DNA of 64,000 nucleotides from Saururus chinensis (taxonomy: Eukaryota; Streptophyta; Magnoliopsida; Piperales; Saururaceae), in NCBI GenBank assembly GCA_035235625.1, contig CP141149.1:3443001-3507000 (forward strand), written 5' to 3'. This document shows positions 22,871-35,644 of this stretch, piece by piece. A program made the translations under genes and the position numbers. Each line of letters begins with the position of its first letter. The stretch's first letter is position 1. The notes below the pieces were generated by a model. The model had not been told where the DNA came from and ran no database searches. It saw nothing but the letters and a program-made list of their open reading frames with translations.

Positions 22871-25200
22871 TTGAGAAGAGTGAACAAATCTTTTAAAAAT
22901 AATCTTTATTTTGATACAATGGAGGATCTAAGAACTAATGGGGAACTAAGAAGTGATAATGGGGATAATAATGCACAAAATGTTCAAGTTAAAACCTTGC
23001 GTGATTATTTGCAACCAACTAGATCAAGTTCTCCTTCTTGCATGATTTTTCCAACTAATGTAGGTGGTTTTGAACTCAAGCTGGGTGTAATTCAATTACT
23101 ACCCAAATTTTATGGCCTAGATTCATAAAGCCCATATTTGCATTTAAAAGAGTTTGAAGAGGTTTGTGCAACTTTGCCAAACCAAAATGTTTCAAATGAT
23201 GTTATTAGATTAAAACTCTTTCCATTTTCTTTAAAGGAAAAAGCAAAAAATTGGTTGAATTCTTTGAAGCCAAGATCCATTTGAACATGGCAAGAAATGC
23301 AAAGAGAATTTTTGAAAAAGTTTTTCCCCACCCATAAAACTAATACACTTAGAAAGAACATCATGAATTTTTTACAAAAAGAAAATGAGACTTTCTTTCA
23401 ATGTTGGGAAAGATTTAAAGAACTTTTATTGTTGTGCCCACATCATGGATATGAAACATGGCGTACAATTAGTTTCTTTTATAATGGTTTGACTTCTCAA
23501 ATGAGGCAATTTGTTGAAATGATGTGTAATGGAGAGTTTTTGAGTAAAGAGCCTGAGGAAGCATGGGACTATTTTGATGTGTTAGCTGAAAATGCTCAAT
23601 CATGGGAAGATTCTAATGAATTTGAAAGTAGTAATAAAACCAAATCTAATGGGGCAACTAAGGGGGGCATATACCTTCTTAAAGAAGAGGATGATGTAAA
23701 AGCAAAAATTACAAGTTTAACTAGAAAAGTTGAGGCTATGGAAATTAATAGGGAAAACATGTCTAAAGCTTCTCAGAAAGCACAAGATATTTGTAGTATA
23801 TGTGAGAGTGATGGACACCAAACACAGGATTGTCCAACAATCCCTGCTTTTAAAGAAGTGTTACATACTCAAGCAAGTGCTATGAATACTTACAAATGGC
23901 CTTTCTCTTCTCCTTATTCTAAAACTTATACTCCTAACTTGAGAAATCATCCCAACTTTAGTTGGAGAAATGAGTCTAATATGCAGGTACCCCCTTCTTC
24001 CTCAAATTATGTTCCACCACATAAGAAGACTCTTGAAGACACATTGCAAGAATTCATGCAAAGTCAAGCAACAATCAACAACCAAACAATGCAAGCCATC
24101 AATGACTTGAAGACTTCTATCACTCAATTGACCACTGCATTGAGCATTCAAGAAAAAGGAAAGTTTCCTTCTCAACCTCAACCAAATCCTAAAGGTCAAT
24201 TTGTAATTGAAAATTTAAATTCTTCAAGTTCACATGAAGAACATGTTAAGTCCATCACCACTTTGAGAAGTGGAAAAGTTATTAACAAAGACATTCCAAT
24301 GAAGGTTGTTGAGCCTAAGGAGTTTTTGAATTCTAAACATATTGATGAACTTGATAACTCCGATTGTGTTGCTCCAATTCTTCCTCCTTTTCCTCAAAGG
24401 TTACAATCTTCCTCTGAATTGGTGCTGGTGATATTCTTGAAATTTTCAAACAAGTGAAAATTAACATTCCTCTCTTAGATGCCATTAAACAAATTCCATC
24501 TTACGCTAAATTTTTGAAAGATCTTTGTACAATCAAGCGTAAGCTAAATGTACAAAAGAAGGCATTTTTGACAAAACAAGTAAGTGCAATTTTGCAACAA
24601 AACACCCCACCCAAATATAAAGATCCTGGTTGCCCAACCATATCTTGTTTAATTGGGAATTATAGAGTTGAAAAAGCTTTACTTGATCTTGGGGCAAGAG
24701 TTAATCTCTTACCTTATTCTGTTTATGAGTAATTAGGTCTAGCGGATTTGAAACCCACCAACATAACACTTCAACTTGTTGACCGCTCAATCAAAATGCC
24801 AAGAGGAATAGTGGAAGATGTCCTTGTTCAAGTGGACAAATTTTATTTTCTAGTGGACTTCATTGTTTTAGACACACAACCGGTTTCAAATGCATCTTCT
24901 CAAATCCCTATGATTTTAGGTTGTCCATTCCTTACTACATCTAATGCTTTAATAAATTGTCGGAATGGAGTGATGAGGCTTTCTTTTGGGAACTTAACAT
25001 GTGAGTTAAATGTATTTGATGCCAGTAGACAACCATCAGACTTCGATGAAACCTTTGAGGTTGACATGGTTGAGAGTTTAGTGGAGGATGTTTTTCCTTT
25101 TATTTATTCTGATGATCCACTAAATATTTGCTTAACTCACTCTGATTTGATTAGAATTGATAAAGAGAAGATAATTGCTTTGAAGGACCCTGGATGAGTT
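22871..25200 (+). mobile_element. Athila-1 gag-protease region, broken
   Basis: Surviving stretches show a plant retrotransposon gag domain (about 23090-23560, with the FFQCWERFKELL block), a lysine-rich linker, a CCHC-type zinc knuckle near 23800-23840 (CSICESDGHQTQDCP), a glutamine-rich linker, and an aspartic-protease-like region at about 24650-24990 with the LLPYSVYE and ILGCPFL blocks. In the family, gag makes the particle coat and protease trims it. No RT, RNase H or integrase follows. There are a few breaks. The parallel region 50780-52640 in Athila-2 has the same order. Confidence 0.85.
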
Positions 25201-26962
25201 TAGATGGAGGTGTGTCTGGCTGAAGACAGTAAACTTAGCGCTCCTAGGAGGCAACCCACTTTTTGTTTTGATAGTTATTTTTGTTTAATAGTTAGTTTTT
25301 TTTTTTTTATTTTCTTTAGTTAGTTTTTAGTTTATTATCTTTGTCGATTGCTCTAATCATTATTACGGTGTGCTTATATGATTCATTATTGATTTACCCT
25401 AATGTGATTATGCTTGTGTTTTATTGACTATTTTTCTTTTGATAGCTATGTACATGAGCACATCAACCGATATATTATCTCTTCTTTCCTCTTTTCTTAT
25501 ATTAAGCATTGCATTTGCTTTCTTTTAAACATTGAGGACAATGTTTAGTTTAGGTGTGGGGGTGTAGAAAGAGATTTTTCTTTTATGTTTTTAGTTTTAC
25601 TTAAAATATAAAAAATTGAAAAAATTAATTAGATTTATTTTATTTTATGGTTTTTTGCTTATTTACACTAATTCTTATTCTAGATATGTGACTTTATTTA
25701 ATGACATTAGACTACTTAGAATATGACTTGACAGATTTAATGATTTTTGAGTTCTGATTACTTCATATTGGTTTCTTGTGCTCCTATTCTGACAAAAAAT
25801 AAAGCAAGACATTTGCCTAAGTGAGAATTCGAGCCCTTGATATGGTCTTACATCTTGGTGGATATCATTGAATCTAAGTAATTATTTTCTTATGAGAGTA
25901 AAACTTTGGCATGATCTAGTAGCATTCATGTTATCTGATAGAGTTTTGAGCTTCACTATTCTTAGTCTGTAGAACAGTCGAGGACTTTTTGTTAACACAA
26001 TTCAAGTTGATTGTATAATGTGCTCAAGAAAAAAAAGAAAAGAAAAAAATGTGAAAAAAAAATAAAAAATTGTAAAGAATTAAAGTCACTCTATTGAGTA
26101 GACCGGGACTCAGCGTGCCTCACTAAGTAGAGGGTGTTCGAGTCAAAAGATAGAGTTGACTAATTTATGACATGCATGGCCTTGAAGCCTATTTGGTTCA
26201 AGTTATTAAGCCTGAGGGGTACTTTAACACCTAGTGCCCTGAGCCAACTGGATTGGGAGTCACTGGCCTAACACTTGTTATATGGATCATATAGAAAGCT
26301 TAAAAGGCTAAGCCTTACACATGTCATGTGAGATGAGATAAAATTCTAGTAGGACATTATGCAATTATATCTTGAATGAGTTGTCAGGTGATATAGGGTG
26401 TTTTACTTTTCAAAGAAGGTTTTGCATGATTTTTTATTATGATTTCTTGAAGATGAATGGATGCCAATGTCTATTTTTTAGTGTTAAAATTAAAATTGCT
26501 GAATGGACATGAGACACATTGAGTTGTTCAATTAATGAGATTGGGATTGTATAATTACTCGGTAATGTCTGTTTTTCTTAAACTATTATGTATATATGAG
26601 TACTTGCCACCAATATGAAGTTGTTAGAATGAATTATTGTTTCAGAAGACAAGTTATATTATGCATTATTGATTTTACTAAATGAAGTCATATGTTTAGG
26701 AGGAGTTGATTTGTAAATTTGACGTGGTTTTTAAGTTTTAATTTTCTTTTAACATTCTAGTTTTAAATTTTTATGGGTATATTCACTACAAACCCTCATG
26801 AGACAAACTCGTCCACTAGTGTAAGCTAGGGGTTTAAAGGCTTATTGCATATGCTAAATGCAATCGAGATTTCCTGCAGAAGTGGAGTCGTTAGTTTTGT
26901 TTTCTATTATTTTAATTTCTATTTTGCTCGAGGACTAGCAAAAAGTAGGTTTGGGGGTATTT
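25201..26962 (+). other. 3' non-coding region of Athila-1
   Basis: No gene. It begins with the GGAGGCAACCCACT tract (near 25249) that in Athila elements follows the coding region, has an A-rich low-complexity run at 26025-26075, and ends in a purine tract AGTAGGTTTGGGGGTA before the LTR at 26963. It is collinear with 52650-54388 in Athila-2, and its end is collinear (reversed) with 37281-37850. Confidence 0.8.
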
Positions 26963-28406
26963 GATGCACTGAAATAATGTTCAATAAAATGCTTTTAAAT
27001 TTCAAATTGTAATTATATTTTGTATTAATTCATTGCTTATTTGGGTTATTTATGTTTTAAATAGGTTAGTTGGACCTTAATTGAGTTTACGTGTCTAAAC
27101 AGGCTTCAACAGGATCCAACTAGAATATGAAGTGAAGCCCAACTATCCAAAGCTATTTAAAAGTCAAGAATGAGCTCCTAATGGTCTAAACATACATGGA
27201 ATGGTCGAGCACAACCTTGTGGACCCGTTTGATTTGATATTTGTATCAAGAGAACTAAATTAGGAAAGAAGCTGATTCGGACAGATTAACACAGCCATAG
27301 TATTTTGAATATATCTTTATCTGTATAATTCGGATTGATACAATTCAGGTGGTATTGGAAAGAAAACTTCTGTGGCTACAAGTTATATTTCAGGTCAAAA
27401 TTCTAAATTCCGAAGATATATAGGTCGAATCTAGTATGCAATCAGACATCTAGTAAACTAACCCGGGGCCAGCACATGAAGAATATTTTCATTAATTTTG
27501 ATTGATACACATAAAGAAATACAATGAGGCTGATTGGATAACTAAAAAAAGAATCAAAAATACATATTTGATAAATAAATCATTGATTTATTTGATTTAT
27601 TTAGTATCTAATCATTACCAAAGAAGCAACCAATCAGGCAATCAATCAGGATGCAATCTAGAGATTTGATTTCACTTTCCTCTTTGAAGCAACCCCTTCT
27701 ATTTCTATAAATAGAGGGGTGGACGTGATAGAAGGGGCATCCCCTCCTCTTTGGAGCTCTCTTCTCCTATTTTCTTCTCTCATTTTGTATTTTTGTTTTT
27801 AGTTTTATTGTAATGGCTTTCTAAGTTCTCAAGCTAAGGCTAGAGGTGATTTGTAACAATCTAATGAAGTTCAATTCATGTTTCATCAATGATTTCAAGT
27901 AAGTATTATTTACTTCAAGTGATGTTTATTTAGTATTGTTCTTCTTCTTGTTTCTTTGTGATTTAGATACATAGGATGCTTGAAGGCTCTTCTTCTTGAT
28001 CTTTTGTGATTTGGATACATAGAAATCTTTAAGAGACAATTATTTTTATCCTTCATCTATCAAAATATTTTCTATTTTTAATTTCAATTTTAATTTTCAT
28101 ACCTTCCAGTTAGATAGAATCTTCATTCGATTCTAACTGAGATAACATGATACATGAAGAACATCATTAAATGTTACAATGATCCTTAATGCCTTAGTGT
28201 TTTCTCATCATGATTTCTTGACTCTATATTGCCTCAATACTCTTCTACTCTTTCTTTCTTAATTTTTTCTTCCTCTATTTCTTTGTAACTATTTTCTTTG
28301 TTGTACAAGGCTTTCCCTGTGGATCGACCTTGTTTACTATAGTTGACAAGTAAAAAAAGAAATCTGAACTAGACTCCTTCATAGTCTTGGTTTGGACGTA
28401 ACAACA
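26963..28406 (+). repeat. 3' LTR of Athila-1
   Basis: 1444 bp, TGATGCACTG...GTAACAACA, followed by the duplication ATGGA. About 95 percent identical to the 5' LTR by eye. Confidence 0.92.
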
Positions 28407-28925
28407 ATGGAGACGAAGAAAAAGCAAGGAGTAGAATAGTTTCAAGACTTGAGTAGAGAAGACTTGAAGGCCAACAACTAAAAGAAGAGATAAATCTAAA
28501 CAAAACAAGTCCGTGTTAGAGTTTTCGCAAGAGAATGATGGTTTGATTGTGTCAATGTAAAGGTCTTACTTGCTAGTGATTCAATTTATCCGTTGAGAGG
28601 TTGTTGTGATTTTTTACCATAGATTGGTCTTACAACATGAAAATTGTGTGTTTTCATGGTTATGTTTGATTGATGATTAGATTGATGAAGGATGCCTTTA
28701 TTATTAGGTTTAGTTGTTTTTGCTTCAAAACAAAATCATGTGCATTGAGGCTATAGCTCTTAATTACTTACTTGTTAAAGTAATAGAGTTAGGAGAATGC
28801 AATATAGTGATTTGCTAATGCATCTAGATGGGCGTCATGGATATTAAACTCTCACGTGGTAGTTCAGGTTTTTTATTAAAAATTTAGCTTTAATCATGCT
28901 ATCCATCATGTTTTTCATGCTAGTG

Positions 28926-29665
28926 TGAAAGAACATATGAGGCATACAAATTATAAATGGGCTAGTTTTGATGATCACAATAATGTCTAAAGTTCATGTA
29001 TGTTTAGTCATAGAAATATGACAAGATTGAATTGTGTTCGAGTTGGGTTTGGAACCGATTGACTTCAAAAATACAAGCAGACATGTTCTTATCGATCAAG
29101 GTTAAAGACTAAATTGAGTGTTAGAGGCAAAAGGTATATTTGCACACACTCACATACACAATTCATTTAGAATAGCTCATAATGAGTGAATTAAGTGAAT
29201 CTAGAAGTTTTAGACTGAATTAGAGTGAATTGGAAAATTTTACAATGCATCGATTGATTGCTACAAATTGTACTGAGTCAATCGATTGATCGACACCTAA
29301 ATAGGACGAACTAAAATTTAGCTGAGGGTTTATCGATCAATCACTTGGAGAGTTATATCCTAAATAGAATAGTTAATGATTGATTAATGTGTAAAAACGA
29401 TTGATCACTATCTGTGTTAATTACCATGTTTAAGCCATTCCAAAAGAGACTTCATTTCTAATTAAAGTATTGCTCTTCAACCAACTTAATGGACTATATA
29501 AGGGCTAGGTAAACACAAAATTGAAGAGAGGAAAACCTAGAAATTGTGAGAAAAAGGATAAGAAATCCTTTGTCCATATTTTTCCACAAGTGGTCATCAT
29601 TGTGCTTCAAGTTCATATTAATGGTGATTCCTTGAGTGACACACAATTGAAAAAAGGGCCCATCA
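28926..29665 (+). repeat. 5' LTR of Copia E, left piece
   Basis: Matches the first 740 bp of the related LTRs at 15387 and 29666. It contains palindromic motifs TCGATTGATCGA near 29280. It stops where a second TGAAAGAACTTATGAGG start appears at 29666. Confidence 0.78.
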
Positions 29666-30348
29666 TGAAAGAACTTATGAGGCATATTTATTTGAATTGG
29701 CTAATTTTGATGATCAAAACTATGTCGAAACTTCATGTATATTTTAGACTTAGGAATATGACTAGATGTAGTTGTATTCCAATTAGACTTAGAATTGATT
29801 AAATTGAAAAATAGGACCAGATACATTCTTATCGATCAAGGTTGAAGACTAAGAAGTATGTTGAAGCTAAAAGGTTAATTTGCAAACACTCATATACACA
29901 ATTAACTTAAAAATTAGCTTAGAATGAGTGAGTGAAGTGAATTTGGGAGTTTTTTTATCAAATTGGTATAAAATGGTAAAGTATTATATAATTGATCAAT
30001 TGCTGAAAATTACATAGGACCAATAGATCAATCAATTCCTGAATTGGCCTTTGTAAAATTAAGTTGAGAGTTTATAGATTGGTCACTAGCAATGTCGTAC
30101 CTAATTTAAACAATGAATGATCAATTGCCATGTGAAATGATCGATCACTATCTATGTTGGTTGTTTGAGTCTAGAAGAGACTTTATTCCTAATTGATGTC
30201 AAACACTTTAACCACCTTATGTACTATTTAAAGACTAGAGAAACAAGAAATTGAAGAGAAAAACATAGAAACTCATAGATAAGAAAGGAGAGTCCTTTTT
30301 CATTATTTCCCTAAAGGAGTTCACCCTTAAGTTTCATGATTATGTTAA

Positions 30349-30520
30349 GGAAAATAGTTTTCATACTCTATTTTCTCTACACCATAGTCCTTACACCACC
30401 TTTAATTGGATAGGGAAAGTGGGTCCTACCTAACAATATGAGATTCACTTTTCCCTATCCAATCATAAGTGGCTTAAGGCCTATGGGTGTAGAGAAAGTG
30501 GTGTAGGAATATAACTATCC
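30349..30520 (+). mobile_element. Mutator-type MITE, 172 bp, with 9 bp target duplication
   Basis: The element is an almost complete inverted repeat. The left arm starts GGAAAATAGTTTTCATACTC and contains TTCTCTACACCATAG and ATTGGATAGGGAAAGTG; the right arm read in reverse starts GGATAGTTATATTCCTACAC and contains the same blocks in the same order. The arms are about 75 bp with a spacer of roughly 20-25 bp. Flanks are the perfect 9 bp duplication TTATGTTAA (30340-30348, 30521-30529). The partner LTR of Copia B has the empty site ATATGTTAA at 60747-60755. Nine-base duplications plus long terminal inverted repeats indicate the Mutator superfamily. It is non-coding and would depend on a transposase elsewhere. 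Strand is arbitrary. Confidence 0.9.
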
Positions 30521-30767
30521 TTATGTTAATGGTAATTTTATGAAGACACACAACTGAAATAGAAGAGTCACACACCAAAAAATCAAAGAAGAATTATAGC
30601 AAAATCTACAAAGAAGTTGAACAGGATCGAGGCTAAAGTCAAAGAACAAGAGGATCTTGATGTTGTGGCTAGAAGGAGGCAAAGACAAAGTAAGTAGAAG
30701 AAAGTTTAAAGTGATTGAGGAGAAAACTTGAAGGCCAACAACTAAAGCTATTTGTTAGAGATATAAG

Positions 30768-32005
30768 TGTTGTTACGTCTGAAACAAGACTATGAAGAAG
30801 TCAAATTCAGATTTATTTTACTTGCCAATTGTAGTAGACAAGGTCGATCCACAGGGAAAGCCTTGTGCAACAAAGAAAATAGTTACGAAGAAATAAAGGA
30901 AGAAAAATTAAGAAAGAAAGAGTAGAAGAGTATTGAGGGAATAACACGTTAAGAAATCAAGATAAGAAAACACTAAGGCATTAAAGATCATTGTAACATC
31001 TAATGATGTTCTTCATATATCATATTATCTCAGTTAGAATTGAATGAAGATTCTATTTAACCGGAAGATATGAACATTAAAATTAAAACTAAAGATAGAA
31101 AATGCTTTGGATAGATGAAGGATAAAAATAATTGTCTCTTCAAGGTTTCTATGTATCCAAATCACAAAAGATCAAGAAGGATAGCCTTCAAGCATCTTAT
31201 GTATCCAAATCACAAAGAAACAAGAAGAAGAATAATATTAAATAAACATCACTTCAAATAAACAATACTTACTTGAAACCATTGATGAAACATGAATTGA
31301 ACTCCATTAGATTGTTACAAATCACCTCTAGCCCTAGTTTGAGAGCTTAGAAAGCCATTACAATAAAACTAAAAACAAAATTACAAAATAAAAGAAGAAA
31401 ATAGGAGAAGAGAGCTCCAAAGAGGAGAGAATGCCCCATCTATCACGTCCACCCCTCTATTTATAGGAAAAGAAAGGGTTGCTTCAAAGGGTAAAATCAA
31501 ATCATATCTCTAGATTTTATCCTGATTGATTGCCTTATTCGACCCCTATATCTTCGGAATTTGGAATTTCTTCCTGAAATAACACTTGTAGCCACGGAAG
31601 TCTTCTTTCCATTGCCACCAGAATCGTATCAATCCGAATTATACATAAAAAGATATGATCAAAATACTAAGGCTGTGTCAATCTATCCGAATCAACTTCT
31701 TTCATAATTTAGTTCTATTCATACAAATCTCAAATCAAATGGGTCCACAAGGTTGTGTTCGACCATTCCATGCATGTTTAGACCATTAGGAGCCCATTCT
31801 TGACTTTTAAATAGCTTTGGGTAGTTGGGCTTAACTTCCTCTTCCAGTTGTATCTTGTTGAAGCCTGTTTAGACATGTAAACTCAATTAAGGTCCAACTA
31901 ACTTATTCAAAACATAAATAGCCCAAATCAGTAATGAATTAACACAAAATAGGATTGCAAATAGAAATTTGAAAATATTTTATTAAACATTATTTCAGTG
32001 CATCA
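30768..32005 (-). mobile_element. Solo Athila LTR
   Basis: Reverse complement of the Athila LTR: begins TGTTGTTACGTC and ends CAGTGCATCA. Perfect target duplication ATAAG at 30763-30767 and 32006-32010. 1238 bp, somewhat shorter than the 1444 bp LTR of Athila-1. The surrounding LTR of Copia B reads on when it is removed. Confidence 0.92.
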
Positions 32006-32364
32006 ATAAGCAAAAAGGATTTTTGGGTTAGAGTCAACAACAAATGGTAGTTTTCTTGTGTCTATGTAAGGTTATACTATCTAGTGCATTGATTTTAGGC
32101 CAAGAGTGGTTTGTCATAGTTTTTTTTACCCTAGTTGGGGTTTTCTACGTCAAATCTTTATATGTTCATGTGTAATTTGCATGCTTTGTGATTTGAATGC
32201 TCGATAGAATGATCATGCATGCATAGATACTTAGTTTTTGTTGCTTACTAGAAATTTCTGCGCATTAAGGTTAGAACTTATAGTCTTTATCATTTTAAGA
32301 TAATCGAACTAGGGACAATCTAATGATCCACTATTGCCATCTAGACGGATATTAAACTCTTAAG

Positions 32365-32376
32365 TTGTAGCTGAGG
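32365..32376 (+). promoter_or_regulatory. Probable primer-binding site of Copia B
   Basis: TTGTAGCTGAGG directly after the LTR end, like TGGTAACTGAGG in D and TGGTAGTTCAGG in F. Confidence 0.4.
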
Positions 32377-32659
32377 ATTTTTGTTTTGATTTTGTTTCTA
32401 TTTCATGCTATCAATCTAATTTTTCATGCTAGTGTGTGTCAATCTTGCTTAAACTTCATAGTTTTTTATTCCCAAAGTTATATTTCTTGGGTTAGGGTTT
32501 GATTTATAACTTTCTTGATTCAATTATTTTTCACTAAGAATTACTTGTGAAACTTGCTGATTTGTGTGCCCTAAGTAGTTATTTTGCTTTCACTTAGATC
32601 ACACTTTTCCTTTATACTTAAAATTTATTGCTTAGGTGTTTCTAGTTTGTTTGATCTTA

Positions 32660-33748
32660 ATGGCTACTTCAAATAGTTCAATTGTGAACATGGGGACTTA
32701 GGGCCTTTGTTTGATGGTCAAAATATTTTTTATTGAAAGATTAGGATGAGAGCTTTTATTTAAGTGCTTGATGGTAATGCTTGGAAAGATGAGATTAAAG
32801 GTTAAAATCCTCCCATGACCAAAGATAAACTTGAAAATTTATTCTGAAAAGATGAGAGTGAATAGGATGAAAATGAGACTAAGCTTACAAATCAAAATAG
32901 TGAAGCCCTTAATACATTGTTCAACACCATAGAAAAATCTCAGCATAGGTTAATTTCTAATTGAACTTGGGTTAAAGTGGCATGAGACAAATTTCTGAAA
33001 TTCAATGAGGGAACCGAGGCTATGAAAGTGTCTAGGTTATGGATTGTTACCCTAGAGTTTGAAAGCATGAGAATGAGTGAAAGAGAGATAATTTTTGAAT
33101 GTTATGCTAAAATATCAAACATCGTCAACACATGTTATCAACTAGGAGAGCCTATACCATATTATGTTGTGGTGAAAATACTTAAGGTCACTACCCTCCA
33201 AATTCAAAATTAAGGTGGCTACAAATACAAAATCTTAAGATAATTTACACCTTAGACATTGAGGAACTTGTAGGAAACTTAAGAAACTTTGAGATTCAAG
33301 AGGAGTCTTATGGATATAAAAAAGAATTATTTTAAAAATTGAATGAAAGCAACCTGCCCTTAAGACATCTAAGTAATCTTCTAAGAAGTATAAAGTTTTG
33401 AAGACTTTAGAAGAAGCTAAGGATGAAGATGAAAAAAATGCTCTTGTTAGCTAAAAACTCCAAGAAATTTTTGAAAAATTAAACCTTTAGGTTTGGGAAT
33501 AAGAGTAACAATTTAGGGAAAAGACAAGGGGAAAGAAGGGATGAGAGGCAAAATAAACATGATAAGAAGAAAATAAAATACTTTGAATGTGGTAAGTTAG
33601 ATCACTTTGCTGCTAATTTTCCTATCAATAACTCGTATAGTTCTTCTGATGACAAGCCTAGGAAATAAAAAAGGTTTGATGTAAAGAAAAAGGGGAAAGT
33701 GTTTCAAATGATCTACTTTGATGAGAGGTCTTCTGAAGAAGAAGAATT
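32660..33748 (+). mobile_element. Copia B gag, N-terminal half, broken
   Basis: Begins with the same ATGGCT(A/G)CTTC start as the gag of element E at 62088. It covers the UBN2-type gag domain of copia elements (about 32690-33330) and a zinc knuckle near 33580-33630 (YFECGKLDHFAANF-like). In the family it forms the cytoplasmic particle. Many breaks. It is interrupted at 33749 by a solo LTR and continues at 34978. Confidence 0.75.
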
Positions 33749-34977
33749 TGTAAGAATATATTTGGCAATATGTAGTGTATTGGCTTATTTCAATAAATAA
33801 AGCAATGTAAAATTATTTTGTAATTTGAGTCATAGGATAGAATGTTTAGAGCTCAATATCACTTGGTGAAGATGAAGCAAATAAGAAGACTTATAAGTGT
33901 TTTAGTAAGTAAAAACTTGCACACACATCACATTAACACACTTCGGATAAAAGGGTTTATCATATTAAAGTGTAGGAAAACTAATAAGTAGAAAATAAAT
34001 GAAAAATTGCGTAAGTGTGTAAACTTTTCATCCAAGATTAATTAGGATTAAATAGGGATTCATCAGAAAGATATTTTATTTTTTGGTACCATATAAATCT
34101 ACTTTAGTTGTTTGTAGCATTCTACGATAGTAGTTACTATTCGTTGATCAATTTATTATTGCAGTGATCGATCGCTAGAGCCTACAGTTTCCCAAAATAG
34201 GCTATTCTAAGAGGAATTTGTTTCCTAATCATGGTCTAACACCTAAACCACCTTAGTTATCTATACAAGGGGTGTTTTGGATATGAGACAGGAGGAGCAA
34301 AACCATTGTTAGCATAGAGAGATGGGTGAATCTACTGTATTGAATTTTGAGAGTATTGAGCTTTCATTTGGCTACATACTTTGAAGATCAATTGAATTAG
34401 CCAAAATTGAGAAAATATTCATACACAACATACATAAGAGTTTGAAGACTTGCAACAAAGTTCTCCATCAAGAAGTAATTGAAGAAACTGAAAGGAAGGT
34501 CAACAATCGAATGAGTCTGTGATTGAGTGTTTAGAAGAAGACTACGGCGGAACACGAAGAGGGAAAACTTCAATGGTTCAATAAAGGAAGAAACTTAAAG
34601 ACCAACAACAAAGAGGATTGAAGAAATAAAAGGCATTTTTGTTTGTGTCAAGTCAAGGGGTTGGTTGGTTATTTATGGGTCTTATAAGTTCTTTCTTATT
34701 AGTGCATTAATTTGGCCTTGTGAGACTACCATGGTTCTTCACCCTAGGTTAGGTTTTTCACGTTAAATCCTTGTTTATTCATATGTGATTTGCATGCTTT
34801 CTGGATTAAATGGTTGATAGATTAATTATGAATGCTATAGACATTAGGTTTTCATTGTTTCTACCATATAAGAAAATTATGCACAATGAGGTCATATCTT
34901 GTAGTCTTTATCTTTGTAAGATAATTGGACTAGGGGCAATGTGGTGATCCTTTGAGCCTTTTAGATGGAAACTTTTA
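33749..34977 (+). mobile_element. Solo LTR, Sirevirus-like copia
   Basis: 1229 bp, starting TGTAAGAATATATTTGG and ending TGGAAACTTTTA, flanked by the perfect duplication GAATT (33744-33748, 34978-34982). It resembles both the D-type LTR start and the B-type LTR tail (GGATATTAAACTCTTA). It contains GATCGATCGC near 34165. The host gag reads on at 34978. Confidence 0.85.
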
Positions 34978-35644
34978 GAATTGTGTAGCTATGCTGCCTT
35001 CCATGTAAGTTTGAAGGAAGATGGTTCTATTGAAGAGTCTCATGAGTCCACTACTCTTTAAGAGAACTCACATTCTATTGAGTACAAAGGGTTCATTCAA
35101 CAACTTCTAGTCTTGTCTAGAGAAACCAAATACCTAATGAGAGAGTTGAAAATGAAAGATGATGAGTTGGTCTTGTCTTCTGAAGAATTAAATATGTTAA
35201 TAGAGTTGAACACCAAACTTAAAAAGAAGTGAATGACCTTAGGAATGAGTTTGAACATGGAAGAGAGAAGTCTAGTGCTCCTAATAGAGAACTTATGTCC
35301 TTTAAAGTAAAATTAGACAGATTAAAAAGTTGGAAGAAAACATTGGAGAACTTCTTGAGCATAAGTCAAACTGTTGAGATGGATTTGGTTTTAAGAATTG
35401 CTTGTCTACTCCCTTAGCAAGATTCACTATCTTTGTGAAGGCCAAAGATAGTAATCAACAACATAAGATAGTACGCAACCCACCTAGGTCAAGAGGTAAA
35501 GAGGTGAAATTAGATTCTTGAATCATGGGAGTATTTGACATTTTATGTAGAGATTCCCATACTAGAAAAGAGTGTCCAAACAATTGCACTTTCAAACTTA
35601 GGTCAAAGTAGATGGATTTGGTTTTAAGAATTACTCATGTAACT
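34978..35644 (+). mobile_element. Copia B gag, C-terminal part, broken
   Basis: Collinear with 63215-63840 of element E: an acidic linker and a lysine- and glutamate-rich coiled-coil region (35100-35360). The stretch GGATTTGGTTTTAAGAATT occurs twice (35383 and 35611), a small internal duplication. Many breaks. Confidence 0.7.

Larger units (their letters stand above)
16202..28406 (+). mobile_element. Athila-1: Athila-like Ty3/gypsy element with gag-protease only
   Basis: LTRs: 16202-22480 (enlarged by a nested solo LTR) and 26963-28406. Both start TGATGCACTGAAATAAT and end ACGTAACAACA. A perfect target duplication ATGGA lies at 16197-16201 and 28407-28411. The primer site TGGCGCCGTTGCCGGGGA at 22484-22501 is the tRNA-Asp type used by Athila. 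Interior: gag and protease (22871-25200), then directly a 3' non-coding region with the GGAGGCAACCCACT tract; no RT, RNase H or integrase is recognised. Net length without the nested LTR is about 7.4 kb. The two LTRs agree at roughly 95 percent by eye, so it is moderately young. Coding part has a few breaks. Confidence 0.92.
15387..28925 (+). mobile_element. Copia F, Sirevirus-like: 5' LTR and start of interior, split by Athila-1
   Basis: The LTR begins TGAAAAACATATGAGG at 15387, runs to 16201, and resumes at 28412 after the ATGGA duplication of Athila-1, ending at about 28854 (ATTAAACTCTCA). Net length is about 1.26 kb, equal to the related LTRs of B and E. A primer-site-like TGGTAGTTCAGG (28857-28868) and about 57 bp of interior follow; then element E begins at 28926. 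The rest of F must lie beyond the right edge, after E. Confidence 0.78.
29666..32362 (+). repeat. 5' LTR of Copia B (with MITE and solo Athila LTR inside)
   Basis: LTR pieces are 29666-30348, 30521-30767 and 32006-32362, net about 1.29 kb, collinear with 60050-61347. It ends ATTAAACTCTTA and is followed by a primer-site-like TTGTAGCTGAGG. Confidence 0.82.
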
